From Streptomyces justiciae (GTDB lineage Bacteria > Actinomycetota > Actinomycetes > Streptomycetales > Streptomycetaceae), in NCBI RefSeq assembly GCF_015163075.1, contig NZ_JADDXU010000016.1, forward strand, positions 124,001-188,000: DNA of 64,000 nt, read 5' to 3'. The notes under the pieces are model-generated. The model did no database searches. It saw nothing but the letters and a program-made list of their open reading frames with translations, and had not been told where the DNA came from. Below, one piece after another: positions 1 through 7,794 of this stretch. Both the position numbers and the translations under genes were made by a program. Position 1 is the stretch's first letter. Each line of letters opens with the position of its first letter.

Positions 1-163
1 CGACCTCTTCCTCCGCGGTCTCGTGCACCGCGAGGAGGCGGACGAGATCATGGAAGGCACGCTTCCGCTCGTCGCCCTTGGTGGCCGCCACCTCGTCGAG
101 CAGTTCCCGTATCCGTGCGTGCTGCCCCTTGAGCAGCTCCACTACGTCGGTGCTTGCGGTCAT
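1..163 (-). CDS. Hemerythrin HHE-domain protein (5' part only)
   Basis: Only the first 54 codons lie in the window; the gene runs off the left edge. The N-terminus (MTASTDVVELLKGQHARI) has the pattern of hemerythrin cation-binding proteins, with a Q-H-x-x-I helix and a later H-E-x-x-E-E segment (VHETAEEEV). These proteins bind a di-iron centre in a four-helix bundle and in actinomycetes are commonly oxygen/redox or stress associated. The ATG is preceded by a purine-rich AGAGAAGAGAAGAGG tract that can act as ribosome binding site. A SigB-type promoter sits 42 bp upstream. The family call is fairly safe; the rest of the protein cannot be checked. Confidence 0.8.
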   Translation of the reverse strand, partial: MTASTDVVELLKGQHARIRELLDEVAATKGDERKRAFHDLVRLLAVHETAEEEV

Positions 164-204
164 CCTCTTCTCTTCTCTCCGATAGGGGACTGCGAGCGGG
201 GCGG

Positions 205-229
205 GTACCCGGCGCCCCGGGCCCTACGC
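205..229 (-). promoter_or_regulatory. SigB-type promoter for the hemerythrin gene
   Basis: On the minus strand GCGT is followed by 15 bases and GGGTAC, fitting GNNT-N14-16-GGGTAC/T. The -10 lies about 42 bp before the ATG. GGGTAC here is part of a GGGTACCC palindrome. Confidence 0.6.
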
Positions 230-289
230 GGCGGTAATCGGCCGTGACGGACCGCGTTATGCGTACGGGTGTGCGGGTACCCGGCGGGC

Positions 290-835
290 ATGGACCGCTT
301 GGATCATCTTGAGCACCTGGACAAGCATCTCGTCGACGAGCTGGCGCAGGTGGCGCGCGAGACCGTGCGCGACGAACTGCGCGAACAGACTCGCAAGCAG
401 CGCCGCAGGGCCATGCTGTACGCCGCGTCCGGCGCCGTCGCCCTGTACGCGGGCGCGGCTCTCGCCCTCACGCTGGGCCTGGTCCTTGCCCTCGGGCTGC
501 CCGACTGGGCCGCCGCGCTGATCACCGCGGCGATCCTCGGGGTCGTCGCGTTCGTACTGCGGGGCATGGCCCGGCCGTCCGCCTCCCGGCCCACCCCGGA
601 GCGCGAGGCCGAGCTCGCCGCGGGCCGCGACCGGGTCGTGGGCGGTACGGCACCCGGCGCGCCGCCGAGCGGGCTCGGCATGCCGTATCCGCCGATGCCG
701 CCCGCCGCGCCCGGTGGGGTCGGCGGCGCGACCGGCGCACCCGGTGCGGGCACGCCGGCGACCGGCACTCCCGGCAGCGGCGCGGCGCCGCGGCCCGACG
801 ACATCGACCCCGAGCAGCCGCACCACCGGGCGTGA
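290..835 (+). CDS. Holin-X-like / phage-holin-family membrane protein
   Basis: A 181-residue membrane protein. The first ~45 residues are a charged amphipathic helix (MDRLDHLEHLDKHLVDEL, then an R/Q-rich stretch). Two hydrophobic segments follow (about 43-70 and 75-95). The remaining half is Pro/Gly/Ala-rich and probably disordered. This layout matches the actinobacterial holin-X / phage holin superfamily-3 proteins, whose cellular role is unclear and usually not lytic. ATG 290 is chosen over an ATG at 269 because the conserved-looking charged helix begins there. GGGTAC at 275-280, with GCGT 17 bases further upstream, could be a near-leaderless SigB-like promoter, but the spacing is off consensus. 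The SDR gene follows six bases later, probably in one operon. Confidence 0.65.
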   Translation: MDRLDHLEHLDKHLVDELAQVARETVRDELREQTRKQRRRAMLYAASGAVALYAGAALALTLGLVLALGLPDWAAALITAAILGVVAFVLRGMARPSASRPTPEREAELAAGRDRVVGGTAPGAPPSGLGMPYPPMPPAAPGGVGGATGAPGAGTPATGTPGSGAAPRPDDIDPEQPHHRA

Positions 836-841
836 TGCGCG

Positions 842-1870
842 GTGGGCCGGCCTTGGAGCGCGCTCTCCCGGCACGGCAGGGCCGTCGTGGTGACCGGGGC
901 CAGCGGCGGCGTGGGGCGGGCCACGGCCCTGGCCTTCGCCGCCCGGGGCGACCGGGTCGCCCTGCTGGCCCGGGGCCGCGAAGGTCTCGCCGCGGCGGCG
1001 GACGAGGTGCAGCGCGCCGGCGGTGAGGCGCTCGTCGTCCCCGTCGACATGTCCGACGCCAAGGCCGTCGATGACGCGGCGCAGAAGGTCGCCGACACGT
1101 TCGGCGGCATCGACGTCTGGGTCAACAACGCCTTCGCCGGGGTCTTCGCGCCGTTCACCGAGGTCACCCCGGACGAGTTCCGGCGGGTGACCGAAGTGAC
1201 GTACCTGGGCTGCGTGTTCGGCACCCGGGCCGCACTGCGGCACATGCTGCCGCGGGACCGGGGGACCGTGGTGCAGGTCGGCTCGGCGCTCGCCTACCGC
1301 GGGATTCCGTTGCAGTCCGCGTACTGCGGCGCGAAGCACGCCATCCAGGGGTTCAACGAGTCGCTGCGCTGCGAGCTGCTGCACGCGGGCAGCGGCGTCC
1401 GTACGACGATGGTGCAGCTGCCCGCCGTCAACACTCCGCAGTTCGACTGGGTGTTGAGCCGGATGCCCGGGCGTGCCCGCCCGGTGGCGCCGGTGTACCA
1501 GCCGGAGGTGGCGGCGAGGGCGATCGTGCATGCCGCCGCGCACGGACGGCGGCGGGAGTACTGGGTCGGGGGTTCGACGGTCGCGACGCTGCTCGCCAAC
1601 GCGGTGGCGCCGGGACTGCTGGACCGCTATCTGGCACGCAACGCGTTCGAGGCGCAGCAGGACGGTTCGGCGGAGGGCGGGTCCGGAAACCTGTGGAGCC
1701 CGGCCGACGGTCCTCATGGGCGGGACTTCGGGGCACACGGGCGGTTCGACGAGGAGTCGCTGCCGGGGAGTTCACAGGAATGGCTCTCCCGCAACCGCGG
1801 ACGGGCAGGCGCCGCGCTCGTGGTGGGAGCGGGGGTCCTGACCGCCCGGGCGGTCAAGCGACGGGGTTAG
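842..1870 (+). CDS. SDR-family short-chain dehydrogenase/reductase
   Basis: A 342-residue classical-type short-chain dehydrogenase. The glycine-rich dinucleotide motif TGASGGVGR is at about residues 18-26. NNAFAG (the NNAG equivalent) follows, then a serine in VGSALAYRG and the catalytic Y-x-x-x-K as YCGAK. The NAD(P) oxidoreductase fold covers about the first 250 residues. The C-terminal ~90 residues are an extension ending in a hydrophobic segment and basic tail (AALVVGAGVLTARAVKRRG), which may contact the membrane. This extended form is common in actinomycetes and is of unknown substrate. It starts with GTG six bases after the holin-like gene, so the two are probably co-transcribed. Confidence 0.85.
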   Translation: MGRPWSALSRHGRAVVVTGASGGVGRATALAFAARGDRVALLARGREGLAAAADEVQRAGGEALVVPVDMSDAKAVDDAAQKVADTFGGIDVWVNNAFAGVFAPFTEVTPDEFRRVTEVTYLGCVFGTRAALRHMLPRDRGTVVQVGSALAYRGIPLQSAYCGAKHAIQGFNESLRCELLHAGSGVRTTMVQLPAVNTPQFDWVLSRMPGRARPVAPVYQPEVAARAIVHAAAHGRRREYWVGGSTVATLLANAVAPGLLDRYLARNAFEAQQDGSAEGGSGNLWSPADGPHGRDFGAHGRFDEESLPGSSQEWLSRNRGRAGAALVVGAGVLTARAVKRRG

Positions 1871-1896
1871 TCGACTGGTCGGGGGCGGTGATCACG

Positions 1897-1985
1897 TCGT
1901 ACATCCATCACGCCACTCTGAACTCCGTCGTACATCCGTCACACCCTGAACTCCGTCGTGCATCCATCACGCCACCCTGAACTCC
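1897..1985. repeat. Three imperfect ~28-30 bp tandem copies of a gene 3' end
   Basis: The block TCGTACATCC..ACCCTGAACTCC occurs three times in a row, with a few substitutions and a small deletion in the middle copy. The third copy overlaps the last codons and stop of the minus-strand enolase-superfamily gene, so the first two look like tandem duplications of that gene's end. Confidence 0.8.
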
Positions 1986-3058
1986 AAGGCCTCCTCGGCC
2001 CGTAGGGTCAGGCCGTGGCCTATGCCTGTCGTGGGGTGGATCGTGCCGCCCGTCGGGTCCAGGGCGCCGTCGAAGAGCATGTCCTCGATGCGGACGTGGT
2101 CGTGGAACCACTCCATGTGGCGGAGGTTGGGGAGGGAGGCGGCCGCCGCGGCGTGGACGTGGGGTGCGCAGTGGGTGGAGACGTCCAAGCCGTGGGCCTG
2201 GGCCAGCGCGGCCGCGCGGAGGAACTCCGTCAGCCCGCCGCAGCGCGTCGCGTCGATCTGGAGGCAGTCGACCGCGCCGGCGGCGATCATGCGGGCGAAG
2301 TAGGGGACGTCGTAGCCGTACTCGCCCGCCGTGACGTCGCAGACGAGGGCGTCCCGGACCAGGCGCAGGCCCGTCAGGTCGTCCGACGACACCGGCTCCT
2401 CGAACCAGCTCACGCCCAGCTCGGCGAGCGCCCCGCCGACCCGGACCGCCTGCTTGCGGGTGTACGCGCCGTTCGCGTCGACGTACAACTCGGCCTGGGC
2501 GCCGATCACTTGGCGGGCGGCGCGGACGCGGGCCAGGTCGCGTTGGACCGAGCGGCCCCAGCTCTCACCGATCTTGATCTTCACGCGCGGGATCTGCTGC
2601 CCGTGCACCCAGCCGCCCAACTGTGCGGCCAGATGGGAGTCGTCGTACGTCGTGAAGCCGCCGCTGCCGTACACCGGGACCCGTTCGCGGAACGTGCCCA
2701 GGAGGCGGGCCAGCGGGAGTTCCAGGAGGCGGGCCTTGAGGTCCCACAGGGCGATGTCCAGCGCCGAGATCGCGCAGGCGGCGATGCCCGGGCGGCCCGC
2801 GTTGCGGACCGATCGGCACATCGCCTCGTGCGTCGCCGGGATGTCCAGCGCGCTGCGGCCCTCCACCAGCGGGGCGAGGTGCTCGCGCAGGAAGTCGCCG
2901 ACCGCCTGCGGGCCGTACGTCCAGCCCGTGCCGGTCGCGTCGCCCGCCGTCACCTCGGTGATCACGATCGTCGTGGAGTCCCAGGCCAGGGTGCCGTCGG
3001 CCTCGGGCGCGTCGGTCGGCACCGTGTAGACCGACACCGCCGGACGGTGCAGCTTCAT
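1967..3058 (-). CDS. Enolase-superfamily enzyme (mandelate racemase / muconate lactonizing type)
   Basis: A 363-residue acid-sugar dehydratase/racemase-like enzyme. An N-terminal capping domain is followed by a TIM barrel with the superfamily residues visible. These are a K-x-K pair in KIKIGESW, three metal ligands (D in ELYVDANGAY, E in WFEEPV, E in TAGEYGYD), and the Asp-His dyad (LQIDATRCGG and STHCAPHVH). Together they place it in the mandelate racemase subgroup, which abstracts a proton alpha to a carboxylate. The substrate cannot be read from sequence. It starts two bases after the stop of the F420-dependent oxidoreductase and is surely co-transcribed with it, which suggests a shared sugar-acid or alcohol oxidation route. 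The 3' end is duplicated downstream. Confidence 0.88.
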   Translation of the reverse strand: MKLHRPAVSVYTVPTDAPEADGTLAWDSTTIVITEVTAGDATGTGWTYGPQAVGDFLREHLAPLVEGRSALDIPATHEAMCRSVRNAGRPGIAACAISALDIALWDLKARLLELPLARLLGTFRERVPVYGSGGFTTYDDSHLAAQLGGWVHGQQIPRVKIKIGESWGRSVQRDLARVRAARQVIGAQAELYVDANGAYTRKQAVRVGGALAELGVSWFEEPVSSDDLTGLRLVRDALVCDVTAGEYGYDVPYFARMIAAGAVDCLQIDATRCGGLTEFLRAAALAQAHGLDVSTHCAPHVHAAAAASLPNLRHMEWFHDHVRIEDMLFDGALDPTGGTIHPTTGIGHGLTLRAEEALEFRVA

Positions 3059-3060
3059 CG

Positions 3061-4020
3061 TCAGTCCTGCGCGAGCTGCGGCAGCACCTTCGTACGGTAG
3101 AAGTCGAAGAAGCCGCGTTGGTCGGGGCCGATCTGGTTGACGTAGATCCGGTCGAAGCCCGCGTCGGCGAAGGCGGACAGGGCCGCCACATGCTCGTCGA
3201 CGTCGTCGCCGCACACCGCCTTCTCACGCACCATGTCCTCGGTGACCAGGGTCTGCGCCTGCTCGAAGTGGCTCGGCGAGGGCAGCACCTGGGCCAGCTC
3301 GCCGGGCAGGAACTGGTTGGCCCACAGCCGGTGCACGGTGCGTATCGCCTCGTCGCGGTCCGTGCCGTAGCAGACCTTCGTCCCGCCGCTCACGAGCTTC
3401 GCGCCCCCGCCGCCCTTGCGGAACTGCTCCACCATCGACGCCTCCGGCATCATCGTGATGTAGCCGTCGCCCACCCGGGCCGCGAGCGCGGTCGCCGCCG
3501 GGCCGAAGCCCGAGATGTCGATGGGCACGGGCTCGTCGGGGACCGTGTAGAGGCGGGCGTTCTCCACCGTGTAATGGGTGCCGTGGTGGCTGACCTCCTC
3601 GCCGGTGAACAGTCGGCGCATGATCTGGATCGACTCCTCCAGCATCTCCAGGCGTACGCTCGCCGGCGGCCACACATGGCCCAGGATGTGCTCGTTGAGC
3701 GCCTCACCGCTGCCCACGCCGAGCCGGAAACGGCCCTCGGTCATGACCGCCGTCGTCGCCGCGGCCTGGGCGATCACCGCGGGATGCGTGCGTACGGTCG
3801 GGCAGGTCACCGCCGTCTCCACCGGCAGCGACACCGCCTCCGAGAGCGCGCCGAGCACCGACCAGACGAACGGGCTCTGGCCCTGCGCGTCGTTCCACGG
3901 GTGGTAGTGGTCGGAGATCCACAGGGCGCGGAACCCGGCCTGCTCGGCCATGCGCGCCTGCTCGACGAGCTCCGCGGGACCGAACTCCTCGCAGGACAGG
4001 AAATAGCCGTACTCGGGCAT
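3061..4020 (-). CDS. LLM-class F420-dependent oxidoreductase (G6PDH-like)
   Basis: A 319-residue luciferase-like TIM-barrel flavin/F420 oxidoreductase. It shows the family signature SDHYHPW near residue 40, GVGSGEALNEHILG in the middle and a conserved DISGFGP strand. These match the F420-dependent glucose-6-phosphate dehydrogenase-like branch (TIGR03557 type). It is the first gene of a two-gene operon with the enolase-superfamily enzyme. ATG 4020 is chosen because the family begins with a short MPEYGY strand; an upstream in-frame extension to 4266 runs through the divergent promoter. A SigB-type promoter (GGTT-N15-GGGTAC) lies 41 bp upstream. Confidence 0.88.
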   Translation of the reverse strand: MPEYGYFLSCEEFGPAELVEQARMAEQAGFRALWISDHYHPWNDAQGQSPFVWSVLGALSEAVSLPVETAVTCPTVRTHPAVIAQAAATTAVMTEGRFRLGVGSGEALNEHILGHVWPPASVRLEMLEESIQIMRRLFTGEEVSHHGTHYTVENARLYTVPDEPVPIDISGFGPAATALAARVGDGYITMMPEASMVEQFRKGGGGAKLVSGGTKVCYGTDRDEAIRTVHRLWANQFLPGELAQVLPSPSHFEQAQTLVTEDMVREKAVCGDDVDEHVAALSAFADAGFDRIYVNQIGPDQRGFFDFYRTKVLPQLAQD

Positions 4021-4060
4021 GGGGGACCTCCAACGACTGCGGTACGACGGCACGCTCCGG

Positions 4061-4085
4061 GTACCCGGCGGCGCCGCCGGAAACC
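4061..4085 (-). promoter_or_regulatory. SigB-type promoter for the F420 oxidoreductase operon
   Basis: On the minus strand GGTT, 15 bases, then GGGTAC, 41 bp before the ATG at 4020. GGGTAC is again part of a GGGTACCC palindrome. Confidence 0.6.
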
Positions 4086-4092
4086 GGCGGAC

Positions 4093-4117
4093 GTTTGGCC
4101 ACCCTGACCAGGGGGAC
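4093..4117 (+). promoter_or_regulatory. SigB-like promoter candidate for the NDH-transketolase-LigD operon
   Basis: GTTT, 15 bases, GGGGAC: one mismatch to GGGTAC in the -10, correct spacer, 43 bp before the GTG start. It is divergent from the F420 operon promoter. Confidence 0.45.
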
Positions 4118-4159
4118 GCGGAAGGCTCCCGAGGTACGCGACAGCCCCGGAGGCGCACC

Positions 4160-5950
4160 GTGAGTCGACCCCGCATCGTGATCGTCGGCGCCGGTTTCGC
4201 CGGGTACCGGACCGCCCGCACCCTGTCCAGGCTCACCCGGCACCAGGCCGACATCACCCTGCTCAACCCGACCGACTACTTCCTGTACCTGCCCCTGCTG
4301 CCCCAGGTCGCCGCCGGAATCCTGGAACCACGCCGGGTCACCGTCTCCCTGTCGGGCACCCTGCCCCGGGTGCGGCTGGTGCTCGGTGAGGCCGACGGCA
4401 TCGACCTGGACGGGCGGACCGTGCACTACACCGACCCCGAGGGCGAGACCGGCACCCTGCCCTACGACCGGCTGGTGATCTCTGTCGGCAGCGTCAACAA
4501 ACTGCTGCCGATCCCCGGCGTGGCCGAGCACGCGCACGGCTTCCGCGGGCTGCCCGAGGCGCTGTACCTGCGGGACCACGTCACCCGGCAGATGGAGCTC
4601 GCCGCCGCGGCCGACGATCCCAAGAGCTGCTCCGCCCGCTGCACCTTCGTGGTGGTCGGCGCCGGGTACACCGGCACCGAGGTCGCCGCGCACGGGCAGA
4701 TGTACACCGACGCCCAGGTCCGCAGGCAGCCGCTGCGCGAGGGCGTGCGGCCGCGCTGGATGCTCCTGGACGTCGCGCCGCGCGTCCTGCCCGAGATGGA
4801 CGAACGGCTCTCCCGCACCGCCGACCGAGTGCTGCGCGAGCGAGGCGTCGACGTCCGGATGGGCACCTCCGTGAAGGAGGCCACCCACGACGGAGTCCTG
4901 CTGACGGACGGCGAGTTCGTCCGCACCCGCACGCTGGTGTGGTGCGTCGGCGTCCGGCCCGACCCGCTCGTCGAGAGCGTCGGCCAACCCCTGGAGCGGG
5001 GGCGGCTGATCGTCGACCCGTACCTCCAAGTGCCGGGCAGGTCCGAGGTGTTCGCGTGCGGGGACGCGGCCGCCGTGCCTGACCTGAACAAACCCGGTTC
5101 CTTCACGCCGATGACCGCCCAGCATGCCTGGCGGCACGGCCAGGTCGCGGCCCGCAACGTCGCCGCCTCGCTCGGTATCGGCGAGCGGCGCGCCTACCGG
5201 CACCGGGACCTGGGCTTCGTCGTCGACCTGGGCGGCGCGAAGGCCGCGGCGAACCCGCTGGGCGTGCCGCTGCCCGGTCCGCTGGCGGGGCCGGTCGCCC
5301 GCGGCTACCACCTCGCCGCGATGCCCGGCAACCGCGTCCGGGTGGCGGCCGACTGGCTGCTGGACGCCGTACTGCCGCGCCAGGCCGTCCAGTTGGGCCT
5401 CGTACGGTCCTGGTCGGTACCGCTGGACACGTCGTCGCCGGAACTGGCACGGGTGCCGGGGGGATCGGAACGGCGAGAGAAGGAGAAGGAGGGGGAGAGG
5501 GAGAGGGAGAGGGAGAGGGAGAGGGAGAGGGAGAGGGAGAGGGAGAAGGATAGGGAGAGGGAGAGCAGCGGGGTGGGCTCGGGGCCGGGGGCGGCCGTCG
5601 AGGCCGACGCGGCGGACACGACCGACGCGACGGATACGGCAGACGCCTCGACGCCGCCGGACGAGCCCGATGCGCCCGCCAAGAACCAGCCCGGCGCCGA
5701 GCCGGCCAAGAACCGGCCGGGCGGCGAGCCCGCGAAGAACCAGTCCGGCGGCGAGCCGGCTAAGAACCGGCCGGGCGGCGAGCCCGCGAAGAACCAGCCC
5801 GGCGCCGAGCCGGCCAAGAACCAGCCGGGCGGCGAGCCGGCCAAGAGCCAACCCGGCGGTGAACCCGCCAAGAACCAACCCGGCGCCGAGCCCTCCGAGC
5901 CGCCCGGCCCGGTCAAGCGCCCCGACACCCCCGCGGAAGGAGACTCATGA
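4160..5950 (+). CDS. NAD(P)/FAD-dependent oxidoreductase, NDH-2-like, with repeat tail
   Basis: A 596-residue flavoprotein of the type-II NADH dehydrogenase family, which passes electrons from NADH to quinone at the membrane without pumping protons. The FAD Rossmann motif VGAGFAGYR is near residue 9, the NAD-binding motif VVGAGYTGTEVA is central, and the FAD-contact motif VFACGDAAAV is near residue 300. The enzymatic part ends near residue 430. The rest is unusual: an Arg/Glu alternating stretch (about 437-470), a D/T-rich linker, then eight copies of a nine-residue AKN(Q/R)PG(G/A)EP repeat (507-578). GTG 4160 is the first start placing the Rossmann fold at the N-terminus. Its stop overlaps the transketolase ATG (ATGA). 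Confidence 0.88.
   Translation: MSRPRIVIVGAGFAGYRTARTLSRLTRHQADITLLNPTDYFLYLPLLPQVAAGILEPRRVTVSLSGTLPRVRLVLGEADGIDLDGRTVHYTDPEGETGTLPYDRLVISVGSVNKLLPIPGVAEHAHGFRGLPEALYLRDHVTRQMELAAAADDPKSCSARCTFVVVGAGYTGTEVAAHGQMYTDAQVRRQPLREGVRPRWMLLDVAPRVLPEMDERLSRTADRVLRERGVDVRMGTSVKEATHDGVLLTDGEFVRTRTLVWCVGVRPDPLVESVGQPLERGRLIVDPYLQVPGRSEVFACGDAAAVPDLNKPGSFTPMTAQHAWRHGQVAARNVAASLGIGERRAYRHRDLGFVVDLGGAKAAANPLGVPLPGPLAGPVARGYHLAAMPGNRVRVAADWLLDAVLPRQAVQLGLVRSWSVPLDTSSPELARVPGGSERREKEKEGEREREREREREREREREKDRERESSGVGSGPGAAVEADAADTTDATDTADASTPPDEPDAPAKNQPGAEPAKNRPGGEPAKNQSGGEPAKNRPGGEPAKNQPGAEPAKNQPGGEPAKSQPGGEPAKNQPGAEPSEPPGPVKRPDTPAEGDS
5493..5568 (+). repeat. GAGAGG hexanucleotide microsatellite inside a CDS
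   Basis: About nine uninterrupted GGAGAG-type hexamers, followed by imperfect units, encode alternating Arg-Glu in the NDH-2-like protein. Length variation in units of six would keep the frame. Confidence 0.95.
5678..5893 (+). repeat. Eight tandem 27-bp coding repeats
   Basis: Eight consecutive 27-bp units encode AKN(Q/R)PG(G/A)EP with small variants (one S for P, one S for N). The repeats are in frame and lie at the C-terminus of the NDH-2-like protein. Confidence 0.95.
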
Positions 5951-7794
5951 AGTCCGCCGAACTCGCCGACCTGGGCCAGCAGTTGCGCGTCGACAGCGTG
6001 CGCGCGGCCGATGCCGCGGGGTCGGGGCATCCGACGTCGTCGATGTCCGCCGCCGACCTGATGGCCGTACTCCTCGCCCACCACTTCCGCTACGACTTCG
6101 ACCGTCCCGCCCACCCCGGCAACGACCGCTTCGTCCTCTCCAAGGGACACGCCTCTCCGCTGCTGTACGCCGCCTACAAGGCCGTCGGCGCCATCGACGA
6201 CGAGGAGTTGCTCACCTTCCGGGAACTGGGCAGCCGGCTCGAAGGGCACCCCACGCCCCGGCGGCTGCCGTGGGTCGAGACCGCCACGGGGTCGCTCGGG
6301 CAGGGGCTGCCGGTCGGGGTCGGGATCGCGCTGGCCGGCAAGCGGCTGGAACGCACCGGGTACCGGGTGTGGGTACTGTGCGGCGACAGCGAGCTCGCCG
6401 AGGGCTCGGTGTGGGAGGCCGCCGAACACGCCGGCCACGAGCACCTCGACAACCTCACCGTGATCGTCGACGTCAACCGGCTCGGCCAGCGCGGCCCCAC
6501 CCGGCACGGCCACGACCTGGACGCCTACGCCCGCCGCTTCCAGGCCTTCGACTGGCACACCGTCGAGGTGGACGGCCATGACGTGGACGCCGTCGACCGG
6601 GCGTACGGCGAGGCCCTGTCCACCACCGGACAGCCGACCGCGATCCTCGCCCGCACCCTCAAGGGCAAGGGCGTCGAGGCCGTCCAGGACCGCGAGGGAC
6701 TGCACGGCAAGCCGCTGCCCGACGCCGACGAGGCGATCGCCGAGCTCGGCGGCCCCCGCGACCTGCGCATCGAGGTGCGCGAGCCGCCCGCCGCCCGCAT
6801 GCTGCACGCCGTACGCGCCGGGCACCTCGACCTGCCCACCTGGGACCTGGGCGAGGAGATCGCCACCCGCGACGCCTACGGACACGCCCTCACCGCGCTC
6901 GGCACCGCGCGCGGCGACGTCGTCGCCCTCGACGGCGAGGTCGGCGACTCCACCCGCGCCGAGCTCTTCGCCAAGGAGCACCCGGACCGCTACTTCGAGT
7001 GCTACATCGCCGAGCAGCAGCTGGTCGCCGCCGCGGTGGGACTCGCCGCGCGCGGCTTCGTGCCGTACGCGGCCACCTTCGCCGCCTTCCTCACCCGGGC
7101 CCACGATTTCGTCCGCATGGCGTCGATCAGCGGCGCCGGCATCAATCTCGTCGGCTCGCACGCGGGCGTCGCCATCGGGCAGGACGGGCCCTCGCAGATG
7201 GGTCTGGAGGACCTGGCGATGATGCGGGCCGTGCACGGCTCGACCGTGCTGTACCCGTGCGACGCCCAGCAGACCGCGCAGCTCGTCGCGGCCATGGCCG
7301 GCCTGGACGGCATCCGCTATCTGCGCACCTCGCGCGGCAAGAGCCCGGTGATCTACGGCCCCGACGAGGAGTTCCCGGTCGGCGGCTGCAAGGTGCTGCG
7401 CTCCTCCGACCAGGACAGGCTGACCGTCGTCGCCGCCGGTGTCACCGTGCACGAGGCGCTGGCCGCCGCCGACGCCCTCGCGCGGGACGGCGTCCAGGTC
7501 CGGGTCGTCGACCTGTACTCCGTCAAGCCCGTCGACCGGCTCACCCTGCGCCGGGCCGCCGAGGAGACCGGCTGTCTGATGACCGTGGAGGACCACCACG
7601 AGGAGGGCGGCCTCGGCGACGCCGTCCTCGACGCGTTCCTCGACGGGCGGCCCGTACCGCGGCTGGTGCGCCTGGGCGTCCGGACGATGCCCGGTTCCGC
7701 GTCCCCCGAGGAGCAGCTGCACACCGCGGGCATCGACGCCGACGGCATCGCGGCGGCCGCGAAGCTGCTGGTGGAAGAGGCGATCGTGCGATGA
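5947..7794 (+). CDS. Transketolase
   Basis: A 615-residue thiamine-diphosphate transketolase, which moves two-carbon units between sugar phosphates in the pentose phosphate pathway. The N-terminal substrate/ThDP segment AGSGHPTSSMSAADL, the histidine-bearing GHASP motif, the ThDP-binding GDSELAEGSVWEA, and the central pyrimidine-domain glutamate region CYIAEQQLVAAAVGLA are visible. The C-terminal third is the regulatory domain. The length is close to the shorter bacterial/archaeal-like full transketolases. The start overlaps the NDH-2-like stop by four bases and the stop overlaps the LigD-like start by four, so translation is coupled across all three. It is most likely a paralogue of the housekeeping enzyme and may feed NADPH or ribose phosphate in stressed cells (inference). 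Confidence 0.93.
   Translation: MKSAELADLGQQLRVDSVRAADAAGSGHPTSSMSAADLMAVLLAHHFRYDFDRPAHPGNDRFVLSKGHASPLLYAAYKAVGAIDDEELLTFRELGSRLEGHPTPRRLPWVETATGSLGQGLPVGVGIALAGKRLERTGYRVWVLCGDSELAEGSVWEAAEHAGHEHLDNLTVIVDVNRLGQRGPTRHGHDLDAYARRFQAFDWHTVEVDGHDVDAVDRAYGEALSTTGQPTAILARTLKGKGVEAVQDREGLHGKPLPDADEAIAELGGPRDLRIEVREPPAARMLHAVRAGHLDLPTWDLGEEIATRDAYGHALTALGTARGDVVALDGEVGDSTRAELFAKEHPDRYFECYIAEQQLVAAAVGLAARGFVPYAATFAAFLTRAHDFVRMASISGAGINLVGSHAGVAIGQDGPSQMGLEDLAMMRAVHGSTVLYPCDAQQTAQLVAAMAGLDGIRYLRTSRGKSPVIYGPDEEFPVGGCKVLRSSDQDRLTVVAAGVTVHEALAAADALARDGVQVRVVDLYSVKPVDRLTLRRAAEETGCLMTVEDHHEEGGLGDAVLDAFLDGRPVPRLVRLGVRTMPGSASPEEQLHTAGIDADGIAAAAKLLVEEAIVR

Noticed and set aside
5678..5893. The 27-bp repeats as a CRISPR array
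   Set aside because: Repeats are contiguous with no spacers and are in frame inside a gene.
5305..7722. 805-codon minus-strand open frame across NDH and transketolase
   Set aside because: High-GC shadow of the real plus-strand genes; it contains Ser-Leu runs that merely mirror the GAGAGG repeat and no family signature.
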